A DNA stretch of 64,000 bases from contig CASDPB010000126.1 of assembly GCA_949282305.1 (NCBI GenBank), forward strand, positions 53,216 through 117,215. Direction: 5' to 3'. The translations under genes were made by a program, and so were the position numbers. Below, one piece after another: positions 1 to 8,410 of the stretch. The notes under the pieces were generated by a model that did no database searches, had not been told where the DNA came from, and saw only the letters and a program-made list of their open reading frames with translations. The stretch's first letter is position 1; the number at the start of each line of letters is the position of its first letter. Origin of the DNA: an uncultured Lentisphaeria bacterium (lineage in GTDB: Bacteria > Verrucomicrobiota > Lentisphaeria > Victivallales > UBA1829).

Positions 1-1
1 C

Positions 2-595
2 AACACCGTTGAAACGGGAAGCGGCTGGGTTGAAGTGTATCTTGAGGTCGGCCCGCTGTTCTATCAGTCGTTGCGCGCCATGCGGATCATCCGCACGGAA
101 TGCCCTGTCCAGAAGCTGGGCGACATCCCGGATTTGCCGCAGCGCATCTGGCGCCTGATCCATGATCTGCGGAATGCCACGGAAGAGCGTCTTACGGAAC
201 TGGCAGTGACCGTGCTGGAACTCCTGCGGTGTTGTCAGACCGGAACCGGCGTCATCCTGCCGGACCAGGGAAAGGAGAATGTCATTGAACTGGCGTGTCA
301 TGCTCTCGGCACCAATTTCACGGGAACGGTGGATCTTCACGAATTCTGCGCCCGCCACGGCTGGGGATACGAGCATTTCCGCAAAGTGTTCAAAGCGCGC
401 CTCGGCATTTCCCCATGGCAGTACCGGGTGCGGAGAAAACTCGACGCGGCTTCGGCTCTGCTGCAGGACAAGCAGCGGACGATTGCCGAAATCGCGGAAT
501 GTCTCGGCTATTCTTCCGCCTATGAATTCTCCGCACAGTTCAAACGCTACATCGGCATTTCTCCGCTCTTTTACCGCGAGGGACGGCGGGACTGA
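2..595 (+). CDS. AraC-family transcriptional regulator (5' end outside window)
   Basis: The reading frame is open to the left edge of the window, so the start and most of the sensor domain are missing; a GTG at 35 is only an internal codon. The last ~90 residues form an AraC/HTH_18 DNA-binding domain with two helix-turn-helix units: the first around LHEFCARHGWGYEHFRKVFK, the second around TIAEIAECLGYSSAYEFSAQ, ending in the typical GISPLFYR. It converges on the GH78-like gene that follows, so it may regulate sugar use; this is inference from neighbourhood. The ligand is unknown. Confidence 0.9.
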   Translation, partial: NTVETGSGWVEVYLEVGPLFYQSLRAMRIIRTECPVQKLGDIPDLPQRIWRLIHDLRNATEERLTELAVTVLELLRCCQTGTGVILPDQGKENVIELACHALGTNFTGTVDLHEFCARHGWGYEHFRKVFKARLGISPWQYRVRRKLDAASALLQDKQRTIAEIAECLGYSSAYEFSAQFKRYIGISPLFYREGRRD

Positions 596-614
596 CGAAG
601 AGTGCCGGCTGAAC

Positions 615-636
615 CCGGCTGAATTAAGTCAGCCGG
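615..636. terminator. Hairpin between convergent genes
   Basis: CCGGCTGA (615-622) and TCAGCCGG (629-636) form a perfect 8-bp stem with a 6-nt loop, in the 50-nt gap between the AraC gene and the GH78-like gene that face each other. There is no clear T-tract on either side, so bidirectional termination is an inference. Confidence 0.45.
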
Positions 637-647
637 CGGGAATTCCC

Positions 648-2189
648 TTACAATTTCATCTCGTGCCGCCCCGGAGCCAGAACCTGTTTCCGGAAGATTC
701 CTCCGGTTCCTTCCGGAACGGAAAGCCTCATTCTGCCGTTCTGAATTTCAAGTTCAATCGGACCGTGTTTCGTTGGCTGACGCAGGAAAACGGCGCTCAG
801 GGAGGCGATCTGCGGATTCACATCGAACGTTCCGAAGCCGGGCGAAAGCGGACGGATCCCGCAAAGACCGCGCGGGATGATGTTCGCGGGAGCCGCGCCC
901 CACGCATGATTCCAGTCCTGATTCGGTTTGAGGGAGTCGTCCCATGCCTCCATGGTGATCGTCGCACCCTTGTCGAGCATGTTTTGCCAGCTGCGCAGGC
1001 CTCCGCCGGTCATCAGCGCGAGCGCATGGTCCGCAAGCCCGCACCGGTAACACGCTTCCAGAAGGAACTGCGCGCCGTAGACACTGCATGCCATGCCTCT
1101 GGAACGGATTACGGAAACCAGCGCCGGATATTCCGCCGCATCCGCGACGCCGAAACGGATCGCGAACATCGCGCTGTGAAGCGAGGTATGCGCGGAGCCC
1201 GGATGATCGACGAACAGCCCGTTTTTCAGCATGGAATCCCGGATCGTCTGTTTCACTTCCGCCGCGCGCCTGAGATACCATTCCTCGCGGGAGAGTTCAT
1301 ACATTGCAAGCAGCGCGCCGTAATGATAGCAGTTCGGAACCAGATTCACTTCCCCGAACTCATATCCGTCACGCTCCCCCACGGGCCAGTCCACAATGTC
1401 CCTGACATCCGGAGTCCCGCGGATCAGCAGATCGGTCCCCGCATGATTCAGCAGGAGTTTCTCCTTCAGTTCCGGCAGCCAGCGCCGGACTGATTCCTCA
1501 TCGCCGGAATAAAGGGCGTAATCCCGTGCAAGAAGCACGGTGACGAGCCGCCATTCTGTGGGCCAGGTGGGATGCACGAAGAAATATTCGATTGTCCGCC
1601 GCGCCATGTCATAATCTGCGTCGCAGCAGAAATGTCCGAGCTGATTGATGTAGGCGTCGCCCTCGTAGGGCAGACGTTCCCGCTCGCCGTCAACATACAT
1701 TCCGAATGCGGTGGTCGCCTTGATCGAATACTTGCAGAAATCCCAGATTCTGTTCAGACGTTCATCGGAACATCTGAAATCAGCCGCGTTGTCGTCAAAC
1801 GGAGCAAAAACGGCATGGCGAATCGCCTTGAAAGCTCCGGAATATCCGCGGATTTCGGCATAGCGGAACGGCGCGATTTCCCCGCCCGCCTCCTCCGGCG
1901 GATAACACTTCGGCAGAGCCGGGTTCGGGGCGACGTGCGGCGGAATTTCGAACCGGTAAGTATGCGTCCCCTCTTCCAGAATCAGGTTCATTTTCCTGAA
2001 ACAGCGGAACCCGCCGGGATCGCGGTTTATCCTGCTGTCCCTGATGACTTCTCCGATTGCGAGTTCCACTTCCTCGCCGCCTTTTCCCGTCAGCTCAATT
2101 TCCAGCCACCCGAAAGCGTCTTTGCCGAAATCAACGGTTTGAATTTCCTCCCCGCATTTCTGCACGGAGACAACTTGTTCTTCAATCAT
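648..2189 (-). CDS. Alpha-L-rhamnosidase-like glycoside hydrolase (GH78-like)
   Basis: A 513-aa protein resembling the (alpha/alpha)6-barrel core of GH78 rhamnosidases. DGERERLPYEGDAYINQLG (about residues 165-185) matches the region carrying the general acid, and TITMEAWDDSLKPNQDWNHA (about 410-430) matches the second catalytic acidic region and the following WNHAWG block. It lacks the N-terminal sandwich domains usual in 900-1100-residue family members, and no signal peptide is seen, so it is probably cytoplasmic. I chose the ATG at 2189, preceded by GGAAAGG about 8 nt upstream; a GTG three codons earlier is possible. It is flanked by one live AraC gene and one decayed one. Confidence 0.75.
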   Translation of the reverse strand: MIEEQVVSVQKCGEEIQTVDFGKDAFGWLEIELTGKGGEEVELAIGEVIRDSRINRDPGGFRCFRKMNLILEEGTHTYRFEIPPHVAPNPALPKCYPPEEAGGEIAPFRYAEIRGYSGAFKAIRHAVFAPFDDNAADFRCSDERLNRIWDFCKYSIKATTAFGMYVDGERERLPYEGDAYINQLGHFCCDADYDMARRTIEYFFVHPTWPTEWRLVTVLLARDYALYSGDEESVRRWLPELKEKLLLNHAGTDLLIRGTPDVRDIVDWPVGERDGYEFGEVNLVPNCYHYGALLAMYELSREEWYLRRAAEVKQTIRDSMLKNGLFVDHPGSAHTSLHSAMFAIRFGVADAAEYPALVSVIRSRGMACSVYGAQFLLEACYRCGLADHALALMTGGGLRSWQNMLDKGATITMEAWDDSLKPNQDWNHAWGAAPANIIPRGLCGIRPLSPGFGTFDVNPQIASLSAVFLRQPTKHGPIELEIQNGRMRLSVPEGTGGIFRKQVLAPGRHEMKL

Positions 2190-2214
2190 ATAAAACACCT
2201 TTCCATCGCTTTGA

Positions 2215-2520
2215 AAATATAAAGAGATTCAGTTCATTGAAAAGAACGATGCTAAGGGCATCGCCCGCGACCGGATCATGCGCGAAGGGATGACCTCCAA
2301 TGCCGTCGGGACACGCCTCTTCAGGGAACTGCTCCGGAAACCGCCGTTTGAATATCTGATCCGCATCCGCCATGCCGCCGGACTCCTGAAAAATACCGGC
2401 AGAAGCGTATCCGATATTGCCGGGAATGCGGATTTCACGACAGCACTTGTTTTTCACTGCAATTCCAAAAGGCGACAGGGCTTCCCCCGCGCGATTTTGC
2501 AAAACGGCACCGCACGCTTC
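2215..2520 (+). pseudogene. Remnant of an AraC-family regulator (HTH domain only)
   Basis: An open stretch after a stop at 2212-2214 reads like an AraC DNA-binding domain: EIQFIEKNDAKG, then TRLFRELLRKPPFEYLIRIR, GLLKNTGRSVSDIAGNADF and FHCNSKRRQGFPRAIL, which correspond in order to helices 1 to 7 of HTH_18. There is no cupin/sensor domain and no plausible start, and the frame runs into the 3' end of the carbonic anhydrase gene on the other strand. It lies head-to-head with the GH78-like gene, where a functional regulator would be expected. Confidence 0.65.
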
Positions 2521-3163
2521 AATGATGTTCCGCCAGAGGCAGAAAACGCTCCTGTTCCGTATTGTAATAATACATTTCTCCGTTGTTCATATTGAAATAC
2601 CAGCCGTGAATCTTGATCTTCCCCGCATCCGCTCGTTCCCTGATCCACGGAAATGTCAGCAGGTTTTCCATGGAAAGCAGAATGGAACTTTCCTCACATG
2701 CCCGCAGCTGCACCTCCCGCGGCTGGTTCCCCAGTTTTTCCATGACCTCATTCCGGGCGGACTGCGCAAGGCAGAGCCATTGGTCGAGAAATTCACTGTC
2801 ATGATGCTCCCCGCCGTCGGACATCAGGGCGCGGATTCCGCCGCAGTTGGAGTGTCCGAGCACAATGATGTGTCTGACTTCCAGGGAACGTACCGCGTAT
2901 TCGATTGCGGAACTCACCCCGTGAAAACTGGAATCGGGTTTATAAGGCGGAACCAGATTCGCCACATTGCGGATCACGAACATTTCTCCCGGACTGCTTT
3001 TCGTTATCAGTGCGGGATCAACCCGCGAGTCGCAGCAGGCTATCATCAGAGTACTGGGCATCTGCCCGTGTTTGAGTTGATCGTAAAGCTCCGGTTCATC
3101 GGAGAAATAAGTTTTCCGGAAATGGCGGAACCCGCGGATCATTTTCTGAATGGCTTCATCCAT
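2519..3163 (-). CDS. Beta-class carbonic anhydrase
   Basis: Interconverts CO2 and bicarbonate. The 214-aa protein shows the beta-CA zinc site: CCDSR (Cys44, Asp45, Arg47 from the chosen start), then GHSNCGG (His104, Cys107), plus the family block FVIRNVANLVPP. I chose ATG 3163, which follows AGAAAGAAG; a TTG at 3196 would add 11 residues. It is monocistronic, with its 3' end touching the AraC remnant. No signal peptide. Confidence 0.93.
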   Translation of the reverse strand: MDEAIQKMIRGFRHFRKTYFSDEPELYDQLKHGQMPSTLMIACCDSRVDPALITKSSPGEMFVIRNVANLVPPYKPDSSFHGVSSAIEYAVRSLEVRHIIVLGHSNCGGIRALMSDGGEHHDSEFLDQWLCLAQSARNEVMEKLGNQPREVQLRACEESSILLSMENLLTFPWIRERADAGKIKIHGWYFNMNNGEMYYYNTEQERFLPLAEHH

Positions 3164-3376
3164 GAGCAGCTTCTTTCTGTGAATGTTTTGTGACAAGAAC
3201 CACCGGATAATATAACACTTCCCGAAGCCGAAATCCAGAAAGAATTTATTCCGGAAACGGGGATTTCATTTCCGGGGGGTGTCTGATCCGCCGGACAAAA
3301 ACGCGGTTTCGCCTGTTTTATATCGGAAAAATGAATTCAGAACAGACTGTTTTTCTGTCCATTTGCCCGGCAGCAG

Positions 3377-3406
3377 TTGAAAAATCATTCTGTCGCGGCA
3401 TATTAT
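3377..3406 (+). promoter_or_regulatory. Sigma70-like promoter for the 1033-aa putative glycosidase
   Basis: TTGAAA (3377-3382), 18-nt spacer, TATTAT (3401-3406). The gene's ATG at 3440 follows AAAGGA at 3428. Confidence 0.5.
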
Positions 3407-3439
3407 GAAACCTGATTCAACTATTTGAAAGGACTGTTC

Positions 3440-6400
3440 ATGAAACTTGATTTCCGCATCGACTGGGGATACCAGTATCTGTATTCGCGCTGCCATTATC
3501 ATCCCGTCTACCTCTGGGATGGAAGACTGGACTGCGACGGCGGCAGGATCGAAGAAACTTATCAGCTGGATTATCCGGTCATCTGGTACGGTCCCGGGCA
3601 TTGTGCGCACGAGACGAAACTCGCCGAACCGAAGTGGAAGAACCGCACGCGCAGGGGGCTTTCCGGAGTCCGTTTCGTGGCGGATGCGGATGAGAATGCG
3701 ACGTTCCGTCTGACTACGCTTTCCGGCACATTCGATTTTTCCGCAAAAGAGATTCTCGAAAACGGCAGGATCGTATTTCCCGTCGGCCCGAAGTATCTCG
3801 GATGCCATGTGATCGTGACCCGTACAAACTATCTCTGGTTCCGCCCCGCGCCGAAAGACGGACAGCAGGTCTGGGAGGCGGACGATCTTCCGCTTCCGGT
3901 TCATGACTGGGCGCGGATGCGCACCGCATGGCTTGCGCCGGGCGAAACGCTTGAATTCGAGGCGGAAATCCCGGAGAGGAAAGCGGATTTCGTCGAAAAC
4001 ATTCTGCATATCGTCGGCATGGCGGCGCCCGGTTACACGCCGGAGAAAGAGAAACAGATTCACGACACTTTTCCGATGACTCTTTTCTGCGACGGCGGGG
4101 AGGTGGCGCAGTTCGCCCATTATTTCCGCGAACATGATGATTTCATGCAGATGCTGGAGGATGTCTGGGTGTGTTTTCAGGCGGCGCCGGGCAGACATAC
4201 CTTCGGGATCAGAAACGGCAATCCGCAGTTTTATCTGCTGTTCAGCCGTCTGATTCTCCAGCAGAGCACGCACAATCACCTGGATTTTTCCCTGCCTCCG
4301 TGGGCATTGGTCAATGAGCCGCTGACCGGGCGCATTTTCGCGGTCTGCCCGGACGAGGTCACGATCCGCTGGCAGGGCGGCTCGGCGGACTGTGTGCTTC
4401 AGCCCGGCTGGAATGATTTTGAGTTCACTTTATCCCGTCCCGGAGTGAATGTCGCCGTCGAAGCCGGCAATTCCTCCGGCGTGATTCCGGCGGTTTATGC
4501 GCTGGCGGACGAAACGCCGCGGGTGACGGTCGGTTATGACATGACCGTGGTGCCGCATGACGGAAACGGGTTCATGGACTGGCTGCTGGACTACACATGG
4601 CGGACCCGTCTCGGCAATCTTGTGGTGTTCCGCGCGTTTTTGCGGAAAGACCCGCATTCCAGTGAGGCGGTTTCCGTCGATCCCGCACTGATGGCGCGCT
4701 GGGGCGAATTCTGCCGGAAACATCATATCGCTGTGGAGGCGGCGACGGATTTTGACGACGGCGCACTGGTCAGAGCCGCCGGAGATGCCCTGCACAGCGT
4801 CGGCAGACACGAATGGCCCGGAGCCGTTTATGCGTTCGACCCGAAGGAACCGTGGAGTTCCGGCGATATGAAGGAGGCAATGGAGCACTATCTCAAATAT
4901 CTGAAGATTGAGATCGACCGCGCCCACAAGGCAGCTCCCCGCGCGGCATTCGGGGATGCGTCCGGCGGACACCGTTACTGTTACCTTGCGGGAGCCGATT
5001 TCATCCGCACGGAGACGATGGTCCCGCATACTCAGCATCTCTGTTCACAGGCGCGTCCGGCGGCGGAATCGCTCGGTTCCGGCGAGTGGGGGGTGCATAT
5101 CGCGATCCAGCACGCGGTCCAGCCTTATTTTGAAACGCATCTCGGCATGTATTTCCTCTCGCTTTTTCAGCCGTGGATGATGGGGGCGTCGATGATTTAC
5201 GAAGAAGACTGCCTGTTCCAGTTGTTCAAGGAGGAGCGGCAAAGCTGGGACGACGCCCTCACAAAAGGCAAGCGCGATATGACGCGCGACTTCTACCGTT
5301 TCGTCAGGACGCATCCCCGGACGGGAAAAAACAAGCGCAATATCGCGTTTCTTGAGGGACGCTATGCGGCGCCGTTCAACGGTTTTATCTGCGATGTCGA
5401 ACAGACTCCCGAATATTCGGTATGGGGACTGTTCGGGAATCCCGATTCCGCATGGGGGCACGGGCAGCCGGAAAAGTGCCGCCAGCTTCTGGATGTCCTG
5501 ATGCCCGGCGCGAACACGCATCCGCTGCGCCAGCGTTACGACCGCCGCCGCTTCTTCTTTTCCGGCACGCCTTACGGGGATTTCGACGAAGTCCCGGCGG
5601 AGGCGGAAAGCGGATATTTCCATCAGTATGAATTGCTGCTGAATCTCGGCTGGAACACGATGATTGCCGAGGATTATGAAAAACTGTGCAGTTTTGTTGA
5701 AAACGGCGGAACACTTTTTACCGGGCTGCCGCAGTTCAGCACGCATACGAAACGCGACTTCCTGCACGACTGGAAAGATCTTGCGCTCTGGAACGGTGGC
5801 GATCTTTCCGAGCTCTGCGGAGTCAGAGTGGCCGGTCCCGGCGGGGAATACAGCGGACAATGGAACGCCGCGGGACATGAGGCGTTTCCCGAGCCGGAGC
5901 TTTCCGCGCTTCCCAGCCGTTCCGTGGACGAGGACGGCCCCTGCCGTCTTGCCGAGGTGGAGCTTGCCGGAGCGGAAATTGTCGCGTGGGACGCCGCGAA
6001 CGGCAAGCCGCTGGTCGTGCGGCATCAACTCGGGAAAGGGCAGGTCTATCTGTTGACGGCGTGGGCGTATCCGGGGCATGAGCGGCTCCAGAAGGTTTCC
6101 GCATCGTGGATTGCAAAGCTTGCCGCGGAGCATCGCGGAACGGTCTACGCGGATGATCCCTCAGGGGAGGTCTTCTGGACTCGCTGGGAGGAGGAAAACG
6201 GCTGTTCGCGCCTGATGCTCCTGAATACGGACTGGACGAAATCCAATGCAAAAACGGTCGGGATTCATACACCGGGTTATTTTTTCCGGACGCAGGTGCA
6301 GGAAAGAGTGCCTCTGCTTCTGACCCTGCTCCCGTTTGCGGCGCTTGAACCGGATTTTGAGGTTCACACCGAGATTCTTTCCGTCAGTGAAGACAGCGCG

Positions 6401-6541
6401 CGGCTCCGTTTCCACGGGACAGGCGTGAAAAATCTCCGCATTCACTGGAAACACGGCAGAAAAGAGACCCGTCTTCTTGACCTGCACCATGCCGGCACCG
6501 TGCTTGAGATGGAACTCACAGCCTCCGAGGAAGATCGTTGA
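3440..6541 (+). CDS. Large uncharacterised protein, putative glycoside hydrolase with beta-galactosidase-like C-terminal domains
   Basis: A 1033-aa protein without signal peptide. I do not recognise the whole family. The middle (about 370-620) alternates hydrophobic strands and acidic motifs as in a TIM barrel (WGEFCRKHHIAVEAATDFDD, AVYAFDPKEPW, GASMIYEEDCL). After it, YELLLNLGWNTMIAEDYEKL and FVENGGTLF, with the later GKGQVYLLTAWAYPGHE, resemble the glutamine-amidotransferase-like trimerisation domain that follows GH42-type barrels. Glycosidase function is therefore inferred, and no catalytic pair is assigned. ATG 3440 is chosen over an upstream TTG because AAAGGA lies 6 nt before it. A convergent AraC gene begins 6 nt past its stop. 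Confidence 0.6.
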   Translation: MKLDFRIDWGYQYLYSRCHYHPVYLWDGRLDCDGGRIEETYQLDYPVIWYGPGHCAHETKLAEPKWKNRTRRGLSGVRFVADADENATFRLTTLSGTFDFSAKEILENGRIVFPVGPKYLGCHVIVTRTNYLWFRPAPKDGQQVWEADDLPLPVHDWARMRTAWLAPGETLEFEAEIPERKADFVENILHIVGMAAPGYTPEKEKQIHDTFPMTLFCDGGEVAQFAHYFREHDDFMQMLEDVWVCFQAAPGRHTFGIRNGNPQFYLLFSRLILQQSTHNHLDFSLPPWALVNEPLTGRIFAVCPDEVTIRWQGGSADCVLQPGWNDFEFTLSRPGVNVAVEAGNSSGVIPAVYALADETPRVTVGYDMTVVPHDGNGFMDWLLDYTWRTRLGNLVVFRAFLRKDPHSSEAVSVDPALMARWGEFCRKHHIAVEAATDFDDGALVRAAGDALHSVGRHEWPGAVYAFDPKEPWSSGDMKEAMEHYLKYLKIEIDRAHKAAPRAAFGDASGGHRYCYLAGADFIRTETMVPHTQHLCSQARPAAESLGSGEWGVHIAIQHAVQPYFETHLGMYFLSLFQPWMMGASMIYEEDCLFQLFKEERQSWDDALTKGKRDMTRDFYRFVRTHPRTGKNKRNIAFLEGRYAAPFNGFICDVEQTPEYSVWGLFGNPDSAWGHGQPEKCRQLLDVLMPGANTHPLRQRYDRRRFFFSGTPYGDFDEVPAEAESGYFHQYELLLNLGWNTMIAEDYEKLCSFVENGGTLFTGLPQFSTHTKRDFLHDWKDLALWNGGDLSELCGVRVAGPGGEYSGQWNAAGHEAFPEPELSALPSRSVDEDGPCRLAEVELAGAEIVAWDAANGKPLVVRHQLGKGQVYLLTAWAYPGHERLQKVSASWIAKLAAEHRGTVYADDPSGEVFWTRWEEENGCSRLMLLNTDWTKSNAKTVGIHTPGYFFRTQVQERVPLLLTLLPFAALEPDFEVHTEILSVSEDSARLRFHGTGVKNLRIHWKHGRKETRLLDLHHAGTVLEMELTASEEDR

Positions 6542-6547
6542 CGGGAT

Positions 6548-7408
6548 TCATGACTCCGGTCCGGCGTTCCTGCCCTGTTTGAGCTGGCGGAACCGGACCG
6601 GAGAACAGCCCACGTGCCGTTTGAAGAGACGGGAGAATGCGGCTGTGCTTTCCGCCCCCTGCCGCCACGCGATTTCTTCGATGGAGTAGTCCGTGTGAAT
6701 CAGGAGATCCGTTGCGCGCACGATCCGGCGGTTGTTGCAGTATTGAATCAGGGAGATTCCGAATTTTTCGCTGAACAGGTTGGAAAGATAGGTCGGATTC
6801 AGATGGACGAGCGCCGCAAGCTGTTTCAGAGTCAGTTCGCGGTCCAGATTTTTTTCAATGTAGTTCAGAAGTTTGACAAGGCGCAGATTGCCCCCGTCCG
6901 GATTTTTTGCATTGGAAAGAATGTTTTCGTAAAAAGGTTTCAGCAGAAGATGCAGCGCCGACTGCGCCTCGAATTCAGCAAGCGGGGGAACATGATACTG
7001 CTTTTCGCAGTATGAGACGGGATACCACTTCGTGAGATGTTCAAAGAGAATGCAGTATTCCTTCACGTCCGGCACCGGAAGCTCGCTGACCGTGTCTGCG
7101 ATGTTGAACAGATCAACCTCGGAATCCGCCATGAACACATTGAAATGCGTCCAGTATTTCACAAGCCGTTCCGGACAGGAGACCTCCACCGGCGCATAGG
7201 GCGGGATCAGGAAGAGAAATCCGGGGCGCAGGTGATACTGCTTCCCTGAATACATCATGTAACCTTCTCCGGCAAGCGGGAAATAGAGGCGCGTGAACGG
7301 AATGATCAGACGCATCGGATTGAAGTTTCTGGTTTGCCAGAAGCTGTCCAGTTCCTGTTTCCGCGCAACTTCCATTACGACTTTCGCTTTTCTGATAATG
7401 TCGATCAT
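6548..7408 (-). CDS. AraC-family transcriptional regulator with cupin sensor
   Basis: A 286-aa regulator. The N-terminal half (about 30-160) is a cupin-like arabinose-binding fold (LIIPFTRLYFPLAGEGYMMY, LRPGFLFLIPPYAPVE). The C-terminal ~100 residues are HTH_18: LTLKQLAALVHLNPTYLSNLF and YSIEEIAWRQGAESTAAFSR, ending GCSPVRFRQL. It is transcribed away from the gene at 7551, and the 142-nt divergent gap holds an 8-bp inverted repeat that is a good operator candidate, so it probably controls that gene and the downstream exported proteins. Its ligand is unknown. Confidence 0.92.
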   Translation of the reverse strand: MIDIIRKAKVVMEVARKQELDSFWQTRNFNPMRLIIPFTRLYFPLAGEGYMMYSGKQYHLRPGFLFLIPPYAPVEVSCPERLVKYWTHFNVFMADSEVDLFNIADTVSELPVPDVKEYCILFEHLTKWYPVSYCEKQYHVPPLAEFEAQSALHLLLKPFYENILSNAKNPDGGNLRLVKLLNYIEKNLDRELTLKQLAALVHLNPTYLSNLFSEKFGISLIQYCNNRRIVRATDLLIHTDYSIEEIAWRQGAESTAAFSRLFKRHVGCSPVRFRQLKQGRNAGPES

Positions 7409-7449
7409 CTTTTTTTGCAGAATCTGTAGAATATGCCTGTTTTTCTAGC

Positions 7450-7507
7450 TTTTGACATCAAAATATCTGAAATATGGTATTGTCAAAACAATAATATCAT
7501 TTATAAT
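7450..7507 (+). promoter_or_regulatory. Divergent AraC-target promoter with inverted-repeat operator
   Basis: TTTTGACA (7450-7457) and TGTCAAAA (7481-7488) are perfect inverted half-sites 31 nt apart, about three helical turns. The right half-site overlaps a -35 box TTGTCA (7480-7485), followed by a 16-nt spacer and a consensus TATAAT (7502-7507) directed at the gene starting at 7551. Binding by the adjacent AraC regulator is inferred. Confidence 0.6.
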
Positions 7508-7550
7508 TAAAAATGCAAAGGTCAGTTTTTCAAAATAAGGATTTTTTTCA

Positions 7551-8363
7551 ATGGCGACACTTCGTGACAGGCTATGGCTCTGGGGACAGTCCCCGGGATC
7601 GCATCACAGAGAGAGCAACAACCGCTACCGTCTTCCGGGAGTCAACCGCATGACTCCGGCGGAGGGGTGCGAATTCTTCGGAATTCCGAACTGCTGCCGC
7701 GTGGTGATGGAAAATCTTCCCCCGCCGCCTTTTGACCCGGAGTCTGAAGCTCTGAAACACCTGAAGCAGGTGGTGTGGTCCGTGGTCGGTTCCGGCGGTT
7801 CATCGCGGACCGACGCAAAGCTCGGCGATCTGGAGGAGGTTCTTGACCAGGCGCGGAAATATCCGAATGTGACGGGCGGAGTGCTGGATGATTTTCTCAA
7901 TGCGCGCCGCAGGGAGCTTTTCTCCCCGGCGGATGTCGCTCTTTTCCGGGAGCGGCTGCACCATGAGACCGGGCGGCGTCTTGATCTCTGGGTCGTGCTT
8001 TATGCGCATGAGATATCGCCGGAAGTCAGGCCGTATCTTGAGGAATGCGATGTGGTGACGTTCTGGACATGGCGCGGAAAAAACCTGGAGCGTCTGGAGG
8101 AGAATCTTGACACGGTCATTGCAATGACGCCGGGGAAAAGGCGTCTTGCCGGATGTTACATGTGGAATTACGGAGAGTCAAAGCCGCTGACGCCGGAACA
8201 GATGAAGCATCAATGCGAAGTCTATCTGAGGTATGTCATGGACGGAAAGATCGAAGGCATCATCTTCTGTTCCAACTGCATCGCGGATCTCGGAATTCCG
8301 GAAGTGGAGTGGACGCGCCGCTGGATCGCGGAACATGCGGATCAGGTCGTCCCGGAAAAATAA
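7551..8363 (+). CDS. Uncharacterised cytoplasmic protein, possible TIM-barrel fold
   Basis: A 270-aa protein with no signal peptide. Strand-like segments alternate with helices (HLKQVVWSVVGSG, NVTGGVLDDFLN, RLDLWVVLYAHEI, CDVVTFWTWRG, RRLAGCYMWNYGE, IEGIIFCSNCIADLG), the pattern of a (beta/alpha) barrel, with conserved-looking acidic and tryptophan residues at strand ends. I cannot assign a reaction. It is driven by the AraC-linked promoter (AAGGA before the ATG) and is the last GC-rich gene before the AT-rich island, so a role in carbohydrate use is plausible but unproven. Confidence 0.55.
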   Translation: MATLRDRLWLWGQSPGSHHRESNNRYRLPGVNRMTPAEGCEFFGIPNCCRVVMENLPPPPFDPESEALKHLKQVVWSVVGSGGSSRTDAKLGDLEEVLDQARKYPNVTGGVLDDFLNARRRELFSPADVALFRERLHHETGRRLDLWVVLYAHEISPEVRPYLEECDVVTFWTWRGKNLERLEENLDTVIAMTPGKRRLAGCYMWNYGESKPLTPEQMKHQCEVYLRYVMDGKIEGIIFCSNCIADLGIPEVEWTRRWIAEHADQVVPEK

Positions 8364-8410
8364 TCATAATTTTTTATTACGGTAATCAAACACTAAAAGA
8401 GGAGTAAGAA

